From Panonychus citri (taxonomy: Eukaryota > Arthropoda > Arachnida > Trombidiformes > Tetranychidae), in contig NW_026515411.1 of the NCBI RefSeq assembly GCF_014898815.1, forward strand, positions 1 through 64,000: a DNA stretch of 64,000 nucleotides, in the 5' to 3' direction. A program made the position numbers and the translations under genes. Of the stretch, positions 62,033 to 64,000 are shown one piece after another. Every line of letters begins with the position of its first letter. Position 1 is the first letter of the stretch. Under the pieces are notes generated by a model. The model did no database searches and was not told where the DNA came from. It was given only the letters and a program-made list of their open reading frames with translations.

Positions 62033-62652
62033 ATGTCTGTTTTTATTAGGTACCAAAAGCTCTCTAAAAACGCTCACGTTCCAACTCGTGGTACAGCTCA
62101 TTCCGCTGGACTTGATCTTTATAGCTCAGTCGATACAGTTGTACCAGCTAAAGGTAAAGTTTGATCAATACTGATATCTCGATTGACCTACCATTTGATC
62201 ATTTTGGTCATATTTTACCGAGATCTGGATTAGCTTGGAACAATTTTATCAGTGTTGGCGCCGGTGTAATAGATCCAGATTACAAAGGTCCTCTTAGAGT
62301 TCTTCTTTTCAATTTTGGTGAAAGTGATCATATTGTATCAAGAGGTGATCGGATCGCTCAATTAATAATTCAACCTCGTACATACATATTACTTATCCAA
62401 CCTGAATTTGATTCTCCACCTCAAGATAAAACATACAACAGCGAAAGTGCTAAAAAGATCGCTAAAATAGAGGAATCTGATTCTGAAGGTCAGCCAGGTA
62501 CAATTTCAAAAGAATCAATACCATCAACATCTACAGCTGAAACTGTCAGTGAAGATAAAGAACTTGGATCTACTGATGAAAAGAATGATCAAAAGGGTGA
62601 TATTGATACTAACGATCATATTGCTGTTCTCAACTTTATGGATAGTGCTTAA
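62033..62652 (+). pseudogene. DUT: dUTPase, one 1-nt frameshift, no motif V
   Basis: dUTP diphosphatase makes dUMP from dUTP and keeps uracil out of DNA. From ATG 62033 the frame shows motif I (AGLDLYS); after a missing base in a T run at ~62159-62162 it continues in the next frame with motif II (PRSGLAW), motif III (GVIDPDYKGPLRV) and motif IV (RGDRIAQLII). Motif V, the glycine-rich C-terminal loop that closes over the active site, is absent. In its place is an ~80-residue acidic, Ser/Thr-rich tail ending in AVLNFMDSA. Total length ~205 codons. The adjacent TBP-like gene suggests origin from a large DNA virus rather than the host gene, as inference. Confidence 0.85.
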
Positions 62653-62682
62653 TAAAACAATACCGTCATATTTCATTTTATC

Positions 62683-63144
62683 ATGGAGGAAACCGATTCT
62701 TTAAAATATGAGATCGTTAACATTGTATCCTTATGGAAATTAGATGGTCCTGTTGTTATAAATGTCGATAATTCCGGAAGGAGAAAAAGATTTAATGCCG
62801 AAGTTATTCGAAAGAATGGAGGTGTATTCCTAGTATTTTCATCTGGCAAAATAACCGCAACAGGATTCAAAGATGTAACACTACCAGGATATCTATTACA
62901 AGAAATCTATTCAAATCGGAGTGTTAACTTTATTAAAGTAGTAAATATCACTGCCCACAGTTTCCTTCCTTACGCGTTCAACACTAACGATCTGATTAAA
63001 ACCTATTCCAATGTAACTAAATATGAGCCAGAAATATATCCAGCCATTTATATGAAAATAGAAAATGTAACAATTATTTATTATACAACAGGTTCAATTA
63101 TAATAACTGAGCTAAAGAGATTCATCAAATTGATTCATCTCTGA
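62683..63144 (+). CDS. TBP-like protein (short, divergent)
   Basis: 153 codons resembling the saddle-shaped DNA-binding core of TATA-binding protein. The first repeat has VNIVSLWKL and a conserved core RKRFNAEV...FLVFSSGKITATGFKD, matching the TBP stirrup region. The second repeat has KYEPEIYPAIYMKI and IIYYTTGSIIITELK, matching the equivalent second-repeat segment but with Phe to Tyr and loss of the usual Lys after Gly. Core TBP is ~180 residues, so this is shortened mainly between repeats and at the C-terminus. The gene starts 30 bp after the dUTPase stop, too close for a normal host arrangement. AATAAA-type signals follow at ~63179. A viral TBP relative is likely; a diverged host paralogue is possible. 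Confidence 0.7.
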   Translation: MEETDSLKYEIVNIVSLWKLDGPVVINVDNSGRRKRFNAEVIRKNGGVFLVFSSGKITATGFKDVTLPGYLLQEIYSNRSVNFIKVVNITAHSFLPYAFNTNDLIKTYSNVTKYEPEIYPAIYMKIENVTIIYYTTGSIIITELKRFIKLIHL

Positions 63145-63229
63145 ATGATTTTGTACGCGTACTATGTTATTTAAAAGTGAATAAAAATAAAATAATTTCA
63201 ATTTGATATCAAGTATACTTTTAAATCTT

Positions 63230-63692
63230 TTATTTTAGTAATTCTTCTTCCATATCAAATTTATCGAAAGCTTCTCCATCTGTTTGATATAGCTCGCTTA
63301 TAATCATCCAACGAAGTTCTCCTAGTAACTTGATCACTGGTGTGATAGTCCAATGACTGTCTCTCATGGAAGAAAGCATGTTAATCATACGGAGATGTCT
63401 TATGGAAATTGATACGTTCGGATCTCTTAGATACCTGCGTTTAAAAAAAAATTTAATAAGATTAGCACATGTTTTCTGAAACATAAATTAGTTAAAATAC
63501 TTACGCAAGTAATTCAATCCGATTAACGTCATCCATCAGCGATTTTCTACTATAAGTTGACCCAAACTGAGTAGATCTACTTTTTTTAATAATCTTCTTC
63601 TGTGGAAACTGAAGATACCACCTAACCAACAAAAAAGCTATGAACATCATCAGAAAAATGAGAGACCAATAAAAAAACGATAGTAAATCCAT
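63230..63692 (-). CDS. Small single-pass membrane protein, spliced, family unknown
   Basis: Two exons, 63505-63692 and 63230-63434, joined across a 70-nt intron (GTAAGT...GCAG). The join completes an Ala codon and gives 130 residues. The N-terminus has one hydrophobic segment (about residues 5-24, FFYWSLIFLMMFIAFLLV) followed by a basic patch (KKIIKKSR). The C-terminal half is predicted helical and ends acidic (FDKFDMEEELLK). It is convergent with the TBP-like gene, with stops ~85 bp apart. I do not recognise the family. The alternative upstream TTTCAG acceptor would make a 30-nt intron and a frame break, so the longer intron is chosen. Confidence 0.65.
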
Positions 63693-63765
63693 TTTTATGA
63701 AGTTTAGTGAAATTGATGATTGAAAGGAATAAAGTTAAGTGAACTAAGTGTAGTAAAAACCGAAG

Positions 63766-63774
63766 CCTTTATAT
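63766..63774 (-). promoter_or_regulatory. TATA box of membrane-protein gene
   Basis: On the minus strand the sequence reads ATATAAAGG, about 75 bp upstream of the ATG at 63692. Its form resembles the box in front of the dUTPase gene. Confidence 0.55.
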
Positions 63775-63805
63775 GATTATTTGTAGATATGAACAGCAAT
63801 GTTGC

Positions 63806-64000
63806 AATTAAACAAAAAGTTTTAACCAATCACATTAAAGATTAAAGTAACAAGAATGTCTTACGTAATAAATAAAATTAAACAAAAAGTTTTAACCAAT
63901 CACATTAAAGATTAAAGTAACAAGAATGTCTTACGTAATAAATTAAAATTAAACAAAAAGTTTTAACCAATCACATTAAAGATTAAAGTAACAAGAATGT
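63806..64000. repeat. 70-bp direct tandem repeat, ~2.8 units
   Basis: Units start at about 63806, 63876 and 63947 and are almost identical (aattaaacaaaaagttttaa ... cttacgtaataaat). The third is cut by the window edge. Near-identity implies recent amplification. Direct-repeat arrays of this size also serve as enhancers or origins in some arthropod DNA viruses; here that is only a possibility. Confidence 0.85.

Noticed and set aside
1..64000. tRNA, rRNA or intact transposon genes
   Set aside because: No cloverleaf with a convincing A/B box, no rRNA core sequence, and no transposase, integrase or reverse transcriptase frame was recognised by eye; small RNAs could be missed.

Overview
The window looks like AT-rich nuclear DNA of a metazoan with a compact genome. 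Protein genes are split by short GT-AG introns of about 70-120 nt, and their relatives are animal genes (CABIN1, FLVCR, DCTD). An arthropod, perhaps a mite, is my best guess; this is inference from base composition and intron size, with no diagnostic marker.

About 50 of the 64 kb is one tandemly amplified gene family, all on the minus strand. The ancestral gene has four coding exons: a 9-nt exon with ATG and two more codons; a ~3.3 kb exon; a 112-nt exon; and a ~1.33 kb exon. The first ~250 residues are TRIM-like: a RING-like Cys/His cluster, a B-box-like cluster, a CxxC pair and a long coiled coil. The remaining ~1,300 residues match CABIN1, the TPR-rich subunit of the HIRA histone H3.3 chaperone complex (yeast Hir3 relative), from its first TPRs past the LYYLLADYHFKN-type block. 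I know of no described TRIM-CABIN1 fusion, and here it is amplified into two intact genes (B 8716-13652, G 30619-35582), several near-intact copies (E, I, J, K) and many broken copies or fragments (A, C, D, H, L and short relics).

Layout: A 1-4981 (cut by the left edge); a frameshifted dCMP deaminase 6970-7552 on the plus strand; relic; B 8716-13652; FLVCR fragment plus truncated C 14916-17986; truncated D 18765-21913; a duplicated A promoter and first exon invaded by an inverted dCMP-deaminase promoter, 22344-23920; E 24377-29315; relic; G 30619-35582; a damaged FLVCR-like transporter 36710-37989; H 38445-42096; I 43148-48033; J 48723-52987; K 53959-58335; rearranged L 59412-61675. Non-coding spacers were copied along with the genes, so segmental duplication explains most of the layout.

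At about 61.68 kb the sequence changes character. A C-rich minisatellite leads into a 2.3 kb block with a dUTPase (one frameshift, no motif V), a short TBP-like protein, a spliced single-pass membrane protein and 70-bp direct repeats. dUTPase next to a TBP-like gene recalls large dsDNA viruses, so this may be an endogenous viral block; that is inference.

Most lesions that break reading frames are 1-2 nt deletions, often in homopolymers, and they also occur in introns and spacers. Some 'pseudogenes' here may therefore be assembly errors.
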